DNA from: Capitulum mitella
Lineage: Eukaryota; Arthropoda; Thecostraca; Pollicipedomorpha; Pollicipedidae
NCBI GenBank assembly: GCA_030062745.1
Contig: CP099850.1
Location: 5,642,001-5,706,000, forward strand
Length of the DNA stretch: 64,000 bases
Direction: 5' to 3'
In this document: one piece after another, positions 37,977 to 48,883 of the stretch
How the letters are laid out: each line of letters opens with the position of its first letter
Numbering within the stretch: the first letter of the stretch is position 1
Position numbers and translations under genes: made by a program
The notes under the pieces: generated by a model
Seen by the model: only the letters and a program-made list of their open reading frames with translations
What the model was told of the DNA's origin: nothing
Databases searched by the model: none

Positions 37977-38090
37977 ATGCTCGGTTTTCCCAGCACAAGG
38001 TTTGATTCCTGGATGAGACATTCGTGTTTCCCTGCGCTTTCCGGCAGCGAACGAATCCCAGCGCTTGCAATTCGCGCTCTGCAGGCACAC
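37977..38090 (+). mobile_element. SINE family B fragment, copy 2
   Basis: Shares CAAGGTTTGATTCCTG, CGAATCCCAGCGCTT and CAATTCGCGCTCTGCA in order with 28,395-28,505. The B-box-like motif suggests tRNA ancestry. Confidence 0.6.
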
Positions 38091-38372
38091 GGACGAGCAA
38101 CGATCCCATTTTACGTCAGCACCTCATTCAGAAATCGCGAGCTACGACTTGAAGTTTCATGGCAGGCTGTTACAGGACGCATGGGCAAGATGACGATGAT
38201 TGCGTTTTACAGAACGTTTCGGCTTGTGCGGCCATTTCGCGGTGGTGGCACAGGAGATGGTGTTGGATACGATTTGGCAGTTTGCCCGGGACCGGTGGGT
38301 CACGTTATTCGTCCCTTCCTCTTGGCAGGAACAGGGCGGAGCAAAGCTCTGAGCGACCTCTCAGTTCGGCTC

Positions 38373-38470
38373 CAGCCGTCCCTCGCGACAACCGGCGTGA
38401 GAGGTTGCGACGTGAAATGACCCTGGCAGTCCAAAGCGTCGTTAAATAACCCAATAATGAATCAACCAGT
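38373..38470 (+). mobile_element. SINE family A tail, copy 2 (headless)
   Basis: Contains GCCGTCCCTCGCGACAACC, GAAATGACCCTGGCAGT and a tail with CGTCGTTAAATAACCC. It corresponds to the body of the SINE at 17,295-17,446 and to 55,871-55,962. No tRNA-like head lies in front, so it is 5'-truncated or the body was mobilised separately. Confidence 0.65.
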
Positions 38471-38848
38471 CGGCCCGGCCCCAGCTAAGGTGACCATGAA
38501 AGTGTCGTGAAGCCGTGTTCCGCTCCATAATTCTGCTCTTCTTTACCTCCAAAAGTAAGGCAGGTTCTTCTTATTTCCATATCGGTCGTCTTCAAATTAA
38601 AATCTCCCCAATGCCACCGTATATAGCTGTTAAGTCCTACTCTGTTATTATTTCTTCAGTATTCGCCGTACTCGTCGTTAGGTCCCCCGCTGACCCCCGC
38701 CGAAGTTCGGTGTCATCTGCCGCGAGGCTCTTCCACCCTGCTCCGCTGGAGGCCGCGGCGATCCTGCTCCTGCCTCAGAAGCTGCAGGTACTCCAGGCGT
38801 GTTCCGGCAGGCGCCTCCGGCAGGCGTTCGTCGGGCTCAGCCGGCGAC
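38471..38848. other. No gene seen
   Basis: Unassigned spacer. Confidence 0.4.
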
Positions 38849-39120
38849 CGACTGACGGCTGACCCTCTCTGACAGCGCGTCGGAGAGGGTCGAACGGGTC
38901 AGACTGACGGCTAATCGGTTCCGACTGCGGGCGTCCGAGGCCAGACGCCGGAGGCATCGAACCAACCGGATAGCCAGACGCCAGCCGTCCGGACTGACGG
39001 CTGATCCTCTGGCCCGGCTTCGGAGTGGGTCAAACAACCAGACAGCCAGGCTGGCGGCTGATCCCGTCTGATCGGGCGTCGGAGCAGGCTGAAGGGACCA
39101 GACAGTCAGCCTGATGGCGC
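38849..39120. repeat. Degenerate tandem repeat, units about 55-85 bp
   Basis: Four units begin with GACTGACGGCTGATC-like words (about 38,850, 38,908, 38,991 and, altered, 39,050). They share GCGTCGGAG, GGGTCAAAC and CCAGACAGCCAG-like blocks. Unit length varies, so the array is diverged. Confidence 0.65.
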
Positions 39121-39510
39121 ACGACGTGGGCAACGTCAAACCGGACAAACCATGGGGCCGAACAGTGCCGCCAGCAACTGGTCTTTGTCCGGTTTATCCT
39201 TTGGGTAGCTGAAACGGCCGAAGGGCCGGCAAGGTGCGTTTGGCACAGACTAACGACTTATGATTCCTCTCGTGTGAGCACGATGCTCCTGTTCATAGAG
39301 CCCTAGGCACACAGCAAGGACGGGACAGACCCACTTGCGGTTTGGTCGTCGTCGTTCGGTATGGCCTCGCTGTCGGAGCACAATTGCCTGCGCAGGCGTG
39401 CCTTCCGACTCCTTTCTGGCTCGCGTCCTCGCTGGCAGCGGTGCCCTACGTTACGCTGCGGTGTGCCGTTGCTATAAAAGTTTCTGAACACGCACAATCC
39501 GCGTGTCTGT
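39121..39510. other. No gene seen
   Basis: Short frames only. Confidence 0.35.
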
Positions 39511-39954
39511 CACGAATGCAGGGGTGTCGATTTGCATTCTTTAGAGAGGGCCTACTGCTAATCCATGTTAATTTGCCCCCCCATGCTGGTTTTGCCCCTC
39601 GCCATATTGCCTCTCGCTTGTGAAGGGAAATGAGTAAAAGTCACGAAAAGGACGACGGCAGTAGATAAGAAATTGACCGAAAGTAAGGAGTAAAGTCTTA
39701 AGCGACATACCTGTCTTTCCTTCCTCTCTATAAACACACACATATATCTTTACATGTTTGTACAAATGGGGACAAATGCAGTTTTTTACCTAATAGATAG
39801 TAGCAAAAAACGCACAAATTTCCACTGGTCAAAATAAAATGAATTAAACCATTTAATTGTTGGCTCAGAAACCCACATTTGGGAGTAGATTAGGGTGTTG
39901 AGCCCTCGGCTCGGTCCCCAGTCATTTACAGAAATCGACACCCCTGGACGGATG
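39511..39954 (-). mobile_element. hAT-type MITE, TIR family CAGGGGTGTCGATTT (copy 1)
   Basis: The element spans 39,519-39,946 (428 bp). Both ends read CAGGGGTGTCGATTT inward. The flanking octamers CACGAATG and GACGGATG match at 6 of 8, fitting a diverged 8-bp hAT duplication. Interior words such as GCCATATTGCC, GAAGGGAAATGAG and CGACGGCAGTAGAT align, in reverse complement, with the element at 56.3 kb. No transposase frame is intact. Confidence 0.7.
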
Positions 39955-42471
39955 GATGCGACCGGGCGTCCTTTGTGAGTCATGTAAAGGTCATCTCTTC
40001 ACGGACATGATGTGCTTGCTGGCCCACACGACAGGGAACACGTAGAATTAGCAAATGTGCGTACGGCCGCGTCTTTCTCTAAGGAAATGTACATGATAAC
40101 GCAGTCAGTTCATGCGGTGATGTAATTTGCGTGCAGCTATTACCAATGAAAGGAACGAAAAGAAAAGACGATCTTTGAAGCCATCGTGGGTTCCCCAACT
40201 GTCTTCTGAAGCAACACCCGGCGAATCAGCGAGCTGTTCACGCTCGAACGAGGATTCACTTGTTCCGTCACTGCGTCACTGCGCGCGTCACCGGACAGTT
40301 GCGGACCGCCTGGCAATCGCTCGTAAAAGTGAGGCGCACTGCGTGCCGAAGCTGCCTCTTTTTGCTTGTCGGCCGCGTCCCTCGCCAGGAAATCCGTGTG
40401 CTTCATTATGACAGTGCATGATGACCGAAATCAGTAAGCCAAACGAAACGCTCAGCCGGCAGTTCTAACGGGAGTTCTCGAAACGGCGCAGGCCAGACGT
40501 TGTTCCAAGGCTACCGACAAATGATTTGTCTCGCCAAATAATACCTTGTCTGGGCTATTTCGGCCATCGATGACGTCCGCACATCTGCCGGATATATGGC
40601 CCCTGGCTGGGCTCATGTGGCTCACGGACCATCGCCGGCACAGCTCTCCAGTCGTGAGACGCCGGCGACCGACCCACGGGGCGGCGGCGGCCCGCCTCAG
40701 GACGTATTTGCGGCCCGCTGTTCGCAATTCGCGCCCGGCGCGTTCACGGGAAACAAAAATAGTGGTCGGAACGCCATGAATCACGCGGCGGCCTCGCGTC
40801 TGGCGTTCGTCCAGACGCTCGGACGTCCAACACGCCGTAGGGAAACGGCCAGCGTGGCCGCCGAATCGTCTCGGACCATCTCTCGTCGCGACCTGCAGTG
40901 CACGCCCGCAGATCAGCGCGGCGGCCTTCGGTGTGAGGTGTTGAAGAATGCAGCATTGCTATTGCGCGGGGGAGTAGCCGACATGGTCTGCCGGAAAGCT
41001 GAGCGCCGGCAGGCCCTTGGGACCGAAGATCGCAGAAGTTTCTGCGGAACAAATGATTCTGCAGTTACGACGCTCTGGCAGTGCCTTACAGGAGCTCAAC
41101 GGGACATCTTTGGGTCCGTCGCCAAAGGAGAACGCAGTACTCACAAGGCTGTGCGGCTAGCATTTAACATCCCTTTTATGGCAGTCTAAATAGGCAGCAG
41201 CTTTCAAGACATGAAAAGGATTGTTCTGACAATTGTAAACCCGAACAGGACCAGGTGGTAGCAACTATCAGGTATCAAAGTTCCAAAATTTGTTTCCTGG
41301 TTATGAGGAACAGCTTCACTGTGACGCTGATCCGTCGAAACAGGTCGATATGGTATACAAATTTACTTGTCTACACTGGTCTATGCGACCCGTCTAGTGC
41401 ATTACGTGGGCCATGCAACGTCGACGCCGAGCGGGAGGCTCACAATTATTTCCTAGCTGAGTATGTTGCACGGACTGTGGGTCCCACAACCGATCGTGCA
41501 ATTCCAAGTGATGGCTGATTATATGGCAACTTGTAAAGAAATGCGAAACGACCTTGTCGTGGCCAGCACTCCCCTCCGCTTGTTAGCTGTGATCCGAGGG
41601 CGAAGTCCGGAGCTCAGAGGCGACTCGAATCCATCTTACCAGGACGGGCAGACCGGTGCTCTGTCAACTGTGCCATCGATCGCTGTAACTTGTGGTAGTT
41701 CGACGTCTACCGCAGCAAAATATTTTCCAGACAGGCGCACCAATCATGTCAAGCAGAAATCATCTTTAGTTCCAAATTCATGGCACTCATAATGGATTTC
41801 AGCATCGTTTATATGTGCCATATGTCTATGGGAGTGACCATGTTTTAACTTACCCCACCTGGGTACCATTACTCATCATTACGAATGTGTTACATCTTAT
41901 CCCAGTTGTTTGCGAGGTTTCGTTAAACATTAGCTCGGGGCAGGACGGTGCTGTGTTTGCCTTCACCGTGCTGTGTCGGGAACGACGTCGGACTGTCGGC
42001 CGCCTCCGGGAGCGTCAGACACGAAAGACAAACACATGCACTCACGATATACTCACGACCAGTTCAGAAGAGTAAGGGTTTATTGCCACCGGAGGCTGTC
42101 GGGAAAAGAAAGGAGAACGGACAGAAAGAAAAGGAGAGGGAGAGAGGACGAAAAGCAGAGAGGAATTATCTTGCAGCCACAGTCCACACACCAGCGCTGC
42201 TACAACTATATCCGGTACTGTAAATAACTGCAACATTTGTATGAGGTCTATTCATTTGGGAAAAAAATAAGCATATCGGTCTTAAGACAAACTGTTGAGT
42301 GGATGAGAAAAACCTAGGACTTTTAGTTTTGAAGCAGTTCATAAACTTTGATGATCGCATCATAAGATTGCTTATGCTTCCCCACAAAACACAGATACAT
42401 CTTACTCCACTCTCCCCTGTCCTGTTGACTCACCGCCCAGTGGATGAACACGAGACAACATACGTTGAAAT
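39955..42471. other. No gene assigned; tRNA-like SINE relic and a 197-codon frame
   Basis: On the minus strand at about 41,615-41,685 a tRNA-like head is visible (GATGGCACAGTTGACAGAGC as A box, GGATTCGAGTCGCC as B box). A + strand frame at 40,596-41,189 is open for 197 codons but lies in GC-rich sequence, lacks a recognisable domain and is not accepted as a gene. At 42,020-42,170 a purine-rich stretch (AAAGAAAAGGAGAGGGAGAG type) is low complexity. Confidence 0.35.
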
Positions 42472-43110
42472 ATGAAAGTTTGGACAGATCACGTTACCGC
42501 GCCGATTTTCGGGTATTCACGTACGTACTTCTCGCCTGAACCCATTACCCACCACCGTGTTTCTAGACGCCATGCATTCAAAATGTTCATGCACCACGTT
42601 TTGGGCCATAGAACGGCCTCTGAGACCATACAGGTTGACCTAAAACACTGCACTCGCACCGATTACCATAGAAAGCACACTAGAAGCCTCATAGTGATGG
42701 CACGTGTCGGGAAACAGTTGGTTTATTGCGGGAAGGGAAAGGTCAACTGTATAGCAGAGCCGAGAGAATGGCACTTGTCAGCCACCATGTCATGCACATT
42801 TGTTTCCCAGTTCCACGGAGGGCGCCGTCAAACCGATGAGGCATTTCACGAAAGGGGAACCTTCACGTGTACGCTGTGTGCTGTAAAGAAGACCACCTGT
42901 AGGCTGCAGCCCTGGCGTGTCTTCTGTGAAAGGGAAGCTTGGAAGTCGCTCGATACCGCAATGCATGCGTTTGCTGAGTTATTGCGTCAGCAGATTTTAC
43001 AATATAAAAAATGCGTTCGGATATACCTGGTCATGAAAAATGTCATAGAGAGGTGCATGGCGGACTTCCGTTCGATGAACGGGACGTCATCACTGCCGGC
43101 GTCCCGTTAA
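42472..43110 (+). CDS. Unidentified 212-residue ORF
   Basis: An uninterrupted ATG-to-TAA frame of 212 codons, longer than expected by chance for this composition. The product is basic, with many His, Arg and Cys. A Cys-rich stretch (FTCTLCAVKKTTC, about residues 130-142) looks like a possible metal- or disulphide-bearing loop, followed by a helix-like segment around AELLRQQILQYKKC. I recognise no family. Codon endings are not G/C-biased, unlike the host exons at 47.2 and 56.0 kb, so it is unlikely to belong to that gene. It is followed at once by overlapping + strand frames, as though a longer coding region had been broken by frameshifts. Possible readings are an old integrated viral or transposon gene, a decayed host gene, or chance. 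Confidence 0.35.
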   Translation: MKVWTDHVTAPIFGYSRTYFSPEPITHHRVSRRHAFKMFMHHVLGHRTASETIQVDLKHCTRTDYHRKHTRSLIVMARVGKQLVYCGKGKVNCIAEPREWHLSATMSCTFVSQFHGGRRQTDEAFHERGTFTCTLCAVKKTTCRLQPWRVFCEREAWKSLDTAMHAFAELLRQQILQYKKCVRIYLVMKNVIERCMADFRSMNGTSSLPASR

Positions 43111-44291
43111 TCTCGGACATTTTGCGCCTTTTGGTGCAGCAGGTCCTTTCTGTGCACATCTTACCGCTCGTTCCATTGAATTTCACCAGCTCGTCGGCAT
43201 CGAGTTCGTGTTGTGGAATGTTCATCGCGTGTGATCATTCGCCGTCACGGCACTGAAAATAAACACCATGTATTGTATCGTCTGGCTGTGCACTGGTCCC
43301 GAGGTCGCCCGCCGCCGGCTGTTGTCGGCCGTTGTGTCACACCTCTCACCACCTTCTGTGTGCGCGACATCGCTGGTAAAGCGAACGTTCCGCCTTTTAC
43401 ACGTGCTGTGAGAACTCACATCGTGCGAGCTCTCAACTCTGATATAGTCATGTTGAAGCCTATAATCTCGGGAATTTAGTTAAAAGATGCATTATGTCTT
43501 GGAGTCCATAATTGCAGTTTCAAAGCAATGTACGGCGAATTTCCTTCGTGTCCTGTGTATTCGTGTCTTACAGCTGTTACGTGACAACACGAGTGAACGC
43601 AGACCAACAAACGTCAGCAGAAAAGTCATACTGTGTCACCCTGCACACATCGTGCGACATCAGAATAAAGTTTTTCAGACGTTCATCAAAAGACAAAGAC
43701 ATCTATAAAATCCATAAAAACGTCTATAAAGACATCTATAAAAAGTGTTTGATGAACGACGACCCTTTTTCGGATCAACCCAATCCATTTCGGGGAAAAA
43801 GAGACGAAAAACACGGCTGTTGGCTGAGGGCATAACAGGCCGCGAAGCCAGAACATCGCAGTCATGCCAAACGGGTGTGTGGAGTTGCCAAGACCCGGAC
43901 GCGTCATCTGCAAGTCATGGCCAGGGAATCCCCTGTCTATGGCCGTCAGGTATGAGGGAGAGTCGACTTGTGAGCGCGACAGTGGGTGCACCAGGTAACT
44001 GTAGATAGCACACCTGTGCTTCTGGCCTGCGCTCATTTCTCGCGCGCGGCGGCAAGGACTCAGCGTTGCGGTGTGATGACAAACAGATTTGTGAGGAATG
44101 CTGCAGACGGTCCTTCAGACCACTATCATCATGCAGTTTGTCTGATCTCCACAGAAGACTGAGCGACTCTTACGACGTATTGCCACTGATCGCGCATTAC
44201 AGCTAGAAGACTGCGGCACAAGAGGACGAGATTAAAAAAAATGAAAAACGAACAAACAAAAAAAAACGAAATAAGAGGATTGCCACAATGA
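43111..44291 (+). other. Chain of short + strand frames, possible broken coding region
   Basis: Frames at 43,011-43,256, 43,213-43,479 and 43,512-43,835 follow one another on the + strand without a dominant one. At 43,680-43,758 inverted words GTTCATCAAA and TTTGATGAAC surround a short repeat of GACATCTATAAAA. An A-rich run at 44,231-44,272 closes the stretch. No function can be given. Confidence 0.3.
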
Positions 44292-45017
44292 AAGACCACT
44301 GTGTCCATCACAACCGCGGCCACTGTTAGCTCCAGGCACGTTGCTACTACCGCAGAACAAGTGGCCGCATTTTTGGACTTCCTGACATCGGTCGGAATTC
44401 TATTCCAGAGAACCTTGCCTTACGCCGTCGTTTCTCGCATGATGCTGGGATGTCCGTTTAAAGCTGGGATGTGCGATGAACATACAGAGTTTACCGTGCT
44501 TGGAATGTATTATTCAGCAGTGACATTGCGAAGCAGATTAACATTTTACACACTAGTTTACCACCTTTTAGAGGCATACCTTCATACACAGCCAAGTCGC
44601 GATACCGCAACAATCCTTGAAAGTTTTGGCGTATCCCTAAATCTTCCACATATTCTGGCATCCCTAGAACATGCATGCGGAACAGCCTGGCCGCCATGGT
44701 ATCCATCCGCTGTGACACAACGTTGTAATATCTCATCGGTTCACAGGGCCGTGCAAAGACTGGGGCCGGAGTTACCAGGGCTCATCACGCGATATGAACC
44801 AGACGCGCGATTTTGCGCCGATTCGGTGACCTACTGCCGCATTACTCTGCGGTTCACGCTTGTGTTTTGGCTAGCGATAGTCTTGAAATCTCGGGTTTAT
44901 CTGTACGGCAAGCAGGACCAGGCGTCCGCGAGCTCCGTACCCGTTCAGGAGGCGATGATGTTCTGTATTTGGAGCGCCCTAACTTCTGACCCTGTTCTTT
45001 CTCGCCTACCATGGTAA
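44292..45017 (+). CDS. Unidentified 238-plus-codon open frame (no clear start)
   Basis: The longest open frame in the window runs from just after a stop at 44,289-44,291 to a TAA at 45,015-45,017. The first in-frame ATG is about 50 codons in (before MLGCPFKAG), so the true start is uncertain or missing. The translation looks protein-like, with hydrophobic helices (TLRFTLVFWLAIVL near the end), Trp/Tyr/Cys spread evenly and no low-complexity bias. Codon endings are mixed. Immediately downstream another + frame (from about 44,980) continues with the same character to about 45,230. I recognise no family. Together with 42.5-43.1 kb it may be a relic of a larger foreign or host coding region. Confidence 0.35.
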   Translation, partial: KTTVSITTAATVSSRHVATTAEQVAAFLDFLTSVGILFQRTLPYAVVSRMMLGCPFKAGMCDEHTEFTVLGMYYSAVTLRSRLTFYTLVYHLLEAYLHTQPSRDTATILESFGVSLNLPHILASLEHACGTAWPPWYPSAVTQRCNISSVHRAVQRLGPELPGLITRYEPDARFCADSVTYCRITLRFTLVFWLAIVLKSRVYLYGKQDQASASSVPVQEAMMFCIWSALTSDPVLSRLPW

Positions 45018-45255
45018 CGTTTTAGCAGATTTGGTGACCGTGCAAAGCCCCAGGCACGCTTGTCAGGTGCTTGCCCTAGCCGCAGTGACCCGTACATTCC
45101 GATACACGGCTAATGAACTTCTGAGCTTTTACATTTTGTCTGTCGCCTTACGTGCACAATTCGCAACCGTGTTTGTGATCGGGCCTGTCGCTCTCTCACC
45201 AGATGTGGCCGTGCCATCCGGTCTCGGGGCGATGGTGACAGGGATCCGACCTGCC

Positions 45256-45388
45256 ATGACCCGTCGGCCGCAGCAGTTGCTGCTGCTGCTACTACTGCCG
45301 CTGCTGCCACTGCTGCCGCGCCTGACGGCGGCGCTGTCGTCCGCCGGGGATGTCGGCGAACCCACCAACTGTCTGACCCAGAAGCCAG
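45256..45388 (+). CDS. Exon 1 of split gene: signal peptide of a secreted or membrane protein
   Basis: The frame opens at ATG 45,256 with MTRRPQQ, followed by a leucine-rich core (LLLLLLLPLLPLLPRL) and a small-residue region (TAALSSAG), a textbook eukaryotic signal peptide. An in-frame ATG at 45,232 would add eight residues and I prefer the later one. After the signal comes GDVGEPTNCLTQKP. The exon ends at CCAG followed by GTCAGC (donor GT at 45,389-45,390). It stops after one base of a codon, and the next exon starts with exactly the two missing bases. The leucine stretch is encoded by a CTG-rich run that may be repeat-prone. The 5' UTR and promoter are not identified. Confidence 0.65.
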
Positions 45389-47175
45389 GTCAGCCGCCCC
45401 CGCAGAATGACGTCATACCGCGCAGACAGCTCCAGTCGCGCGAAGGTGTTAAAATAAGGGAAGACAGCAGAGGGGCCTCGCAACAGGATGTTGTTAGCAT
45501 GATGATTTTGAGTTGAGTTTACTCTAGTTGAGTGGCTAGTTGATCTCTGCGACTAATCGTGACAGGTTGAGTTGTCCCATCGTCCGAACTCCCCTCTGTG
45601 TTCGGCTGCGACGCAGCTTCGACTGTGACGGGCCTCTCTCGCAGTGTTTGTCCGGTCGGAATGTTGATGTCGCGCGTCTCAGAAACGGAATGGCCCCGAC
45701 GACGGCGTGACGTCGCGTGGCGTGCCGTTCGTGACGCGGCTCGGGCAGCGTCTGGCGAGGCTGTGCGGGGCCGAGGCCGTCTGACCGGCCAGCCCGGCCC
45801 GGAGCGGCCGACGCGGTGTTGGGGCTGTTTTCGAACGCGCTGATCTGTTTAGATTAGCCTCGAGGGGAATGCTGGGGATGGGACGCACACATTCCGCTCG
45901 CTGGACGATCACGCCCGCCGAACGGTTCAAATCGGACGGCAGGCGCCGTACAGTCTCTCCCCGGAGGCCCTTCAGGGTTCTGAGCCACGCTTCAGCGCAA
46001 GCGAGACAAACATGCTTTTGCCGCCCACAGATGGCTGAGGTCGCACGCCTCTGCTTTGGCGTTAAAGATGACAGCGGCCTTTGAGGGAGGAGGACGAACA
46101 CAACCTTTGGACTCATGCGACACAGAATGTGAAGCATCTCCCAATGTGCGGAGACCTAGGGTTTCCGTTCGCCCACGTCTTCCCTGTTGATCTGAAAACT
46201 AATGATTCGTTCGGCAAATGTCACAAACGTTCGTAACTTTGTCTCCGTTGGCGATCACTCAGACGTTGCTCTCAAAGAACTGCGCTACCAGTGGACAGAT
46301 TCGGCTGATTCGAATGGCAGTCGACTGCCTTCGATGGCGCCTCCCAGGATGTGGACCTAACGATACGTATTACAAAAACTTATTGTTATTATACACAAAC
46401 AAGAAGAAAACATTCTTCGTTATCCGATCTGCTGGCGTTTTTTGTACTTCGTGGCTGACGATGGCTTCCCCATTTCCGGGTCACTGGTCACAAAACAAGC
46501 TCTGTGAGCACTTTTGACCTGCACGAGTCATTTTTCTGGTCAGCTTGGTCGCGGTTTTGCTTGTGTTTGTTACATGTATCTTCTAAGCATTTCATCTAGA
46601 ATTTCCCATAAACTCCAGCATGTCGTTAATTACGCAGAATCGCAACAACTGATGCATCACAACGCCGCGGCAGCCGCCACCGAAACGCCTCCTGCTCCGT
46701 GAGGGGCGGAACCCATCTTTATTTGGTATTCTGCGTGCTACGCCAGTCCCAGTGGTGATCAGTGACCTGGTGCAGTGTACATTAGCCTCGGACCTGGTGC
46801 CGGGCTGTACAGTGACGTGCGATCTGGCGCCACGCTGTACGTGGACATGTGACCTAGCGCCACGCTGATCCGTAGCCTGTCACCTGGTGCCACAGTGTAC
46901 ATTGACTCGCTAACGCGGCTCCGCGACGCGTATTGACTCAGGCCCCAGTGCTCCGCAGTTTGCCGTGACGCGTGACCTCGATTGGCACAGTGAACGCTGA
47001 CCCGTGACCTCCGTACTTTTCCCAGAGACCTTTGGCCCGTGGCCATGGCGCTGCGTTGTTGACCTGCGACCTCGGTACTGCACTAAGTATTGACACATGA
47101 CCTCGGTACTGCGGCGTACATTGGCCCATGCCTCAGTGTCGAAGCGGACGCTGACCCATGACCTGCGTTCCGCAG
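45389..47175 (+). other. Intron 1
   Basis: Bounded by GTCAGC at 45,389 and CGTTCCGCAG at the 3' end (AG at 47,174-47,175). It contains a GC- and CpG-rich stretch at about 45,600-45,990 and, in its last 400 bp, a minisatellite listed separately. No other coding sequence is recognisable. Confidence 0.6.
46758..47165. repeat. Minisatellite of about 30 bp ending at the exon 2 splice site
   Basis: Units built on GTGACCTGGTGCCRCGCTGTAC and GTGACCTCGGTACTGC, followed by a TTGAC/TGGCC-like word, repeat about 12 times with much divergence. The array runs up to the 3' splice site of intron 1. The last units supply the sequence just before the acceptor. It is not coding. Confidence 0.7.
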
Positions 47176-47380
47176 CGTCGCTGGTGCGCCGGATGTTCTG
47201 GCGCGGCGAGCCTCTGGACCTGCGGCTGCAGGTCTCCGACCGGCCCGGCTCCCAGCTGGTCGCCTGGATCTTCAAGCTGTTTCTGCGCGAGATATACGGC
47301 TACAGCGACACCTGGCTGGTGAACATACCGCACCGGCACAACATGCTCGCCCACCTGCAGTACCTCTCCGACTGCCCCGG
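47176..47380 (+). CDS. Exon 2: start of a periplasmic-binding-protein-like ectodomain
   Basis: A 205-bp exon with acceptor CCGCAG before 47,176 and donor GTGAGG at 47,381. Of its 67 complete codons 63 end in G or C, a strong coding signature against the surrounding DNA. The peptide contains LRLQVSDRPGSQLVAW, IFKLFLREIYGYSDTWLV and LQYLSDCPG. The pattern of a beta strand, then a Pro-Gly-Ser turn, then a helix ending in a GY word, then a strand resembles the first lobe of type 2 periplasmic-binding proteins of the glycine-betaine/OpuAC kind. These also occur as extracellular domains in invertebrate proteins. That resemblance is from memory. It joins exon 1 in phase 1 and exon 3 in phase 2. The Cys near the end probably pairs with Cys residues in exon 3. 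Confidence 0.85.
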
Positions 47381-48825
47381 GTGAGGTGACACGCCCGCAG
47401 TCTGAGCCGGAATATCCGCGAGATGGTGCCGAAGCAGGGTGTCGCTTCTGTTGCGTTGTGGGTCCGAGCGGAAATCAGTCACACTGCGATGGCGCTTCAG
47501 GCGAGGAAGGATTTAAAGTCAACATGGACACTCTTGGTTGCATGCTTTAAAATGACTCGGCAGCGACTCGAATGTGGAAAGTAAACCCAAAGTGTTACAC
47601 GGCACTCGGCGTTAGTGACCAAACCGACCCTGAATGACCTCGGGCAATATCCGGGACATCGCCGCCCCGCTGTAAGAAAATCGCAGAACGTACGAATACA
47701 GCTGCAAGAGTTTCGATCGCACGAGGACATAAAGAAATGGGCGAAGTTCCCGTTACAACTGAGGTCTTGTCTGTTTTTGTTTTATGTATGTGCATTTATA
47801 TGTGTCATTTGTATTTAATCGATCCGAAGGCCATGAAGCTGCACATGTAACGCAGTTTCAATCCCCGCTCGTAGGGCCTTCTGCATAACGCGGACATATA
47901 GGGGGTACTGGTACGACCCCCCATTTTCGCACCATGCGTCCTAGAGCGTCGCGGAAAAACCAGCGTGTTGCGCGTGACGAGATCTTGCGGCTGGTATCTA
48001 TTTTTAAGGTCTGAGGTCAAGAGATAACCTACCAGATCGGGTCAAAGGTAAAAAATTGTCAGAAAGTGGTATTTTTTTTAGCTTAAGCGCAAATAAACGC
48101 CAAAGAATAAATGATGATGAAACGGAACGGGTATTATAGTGTTCTTCAGCCAACTGTGAGTCCATCTGTACACTACATGATTGAATTTTACCCATGGAGT
48201 CCTATCCGAGTCAAGCTAGGTCAGTCCCTGTCAACCGGGGTTGTCTGCTTAAATGCGTTCTCGGAGCTGCAGAAACATTTTTGTAGACAATAATAGATGC
48301 TGAAGTCAAATGTAGCATCTCGGTTAACAAGCACTTTATTTGTAGGATGACAAATAAAGGTTATCTTTGGTCCTCCAAACCCATCTGAAGCCAGTAACCT
48401 AGAATGACCTCTGATTCACTAAAAATCGCAACTTAGATGCCTGAAAACCGTTTTTTTTTTTGGGCTGATGTCCAACACAAGATCTAACTTTCGCTATGCC
48501 GTAATATTGTAGACTCTTCACTCCGCGGCCGACGCCGCTCCGCCCGTCGGAACGAAAGTCAGGAGTTCGCTGCATTACGCCATCTTTTGATGAGATGAAA
48601 GATAAATCGCACCAAATCTGTATCATTTGATTTCTTACAACTCAAGCAATGCGAATATATAGGTTGTTTTGCGATATCTATTTCTTATAGGTTTCCCAAA
48701 GACAAAAAGTAGTGCGTTTCCCGCCGTAGTTCATGATTTCAGTTCACACCGGCGATAAACCCGCCATCGAGCATAAGAATATTAAATCCATGCACAGTCT
48801 TATAGAGCATGCAGTTTGGAGTCGG

Positions 48826-48881
<56 letters not shown>
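48826..48881. repeat. (TA)n microsatellite
   Basis: Pure TA dinucleotide run of about 28 units inside intron 2. Confidence 0.95.

Positions 48882-48883
<2 letters not shown>

Noticed and set aside
40596..41189. 197-codon + strand ORF
   Set aside because: No domain is recognised, the region is GC-rich, and there are no paired splice sites or codon bias of the kind seen in the real exons.
45031..45516. Single 161-codon ORF covering the signal peptide
   Set aside because: It starts at a GTG and reads through the exon 1 donor into intron 1. The spliced model with phase-matched exons is better supported, and the upstream part belongs with the unassigned ORF cluster.
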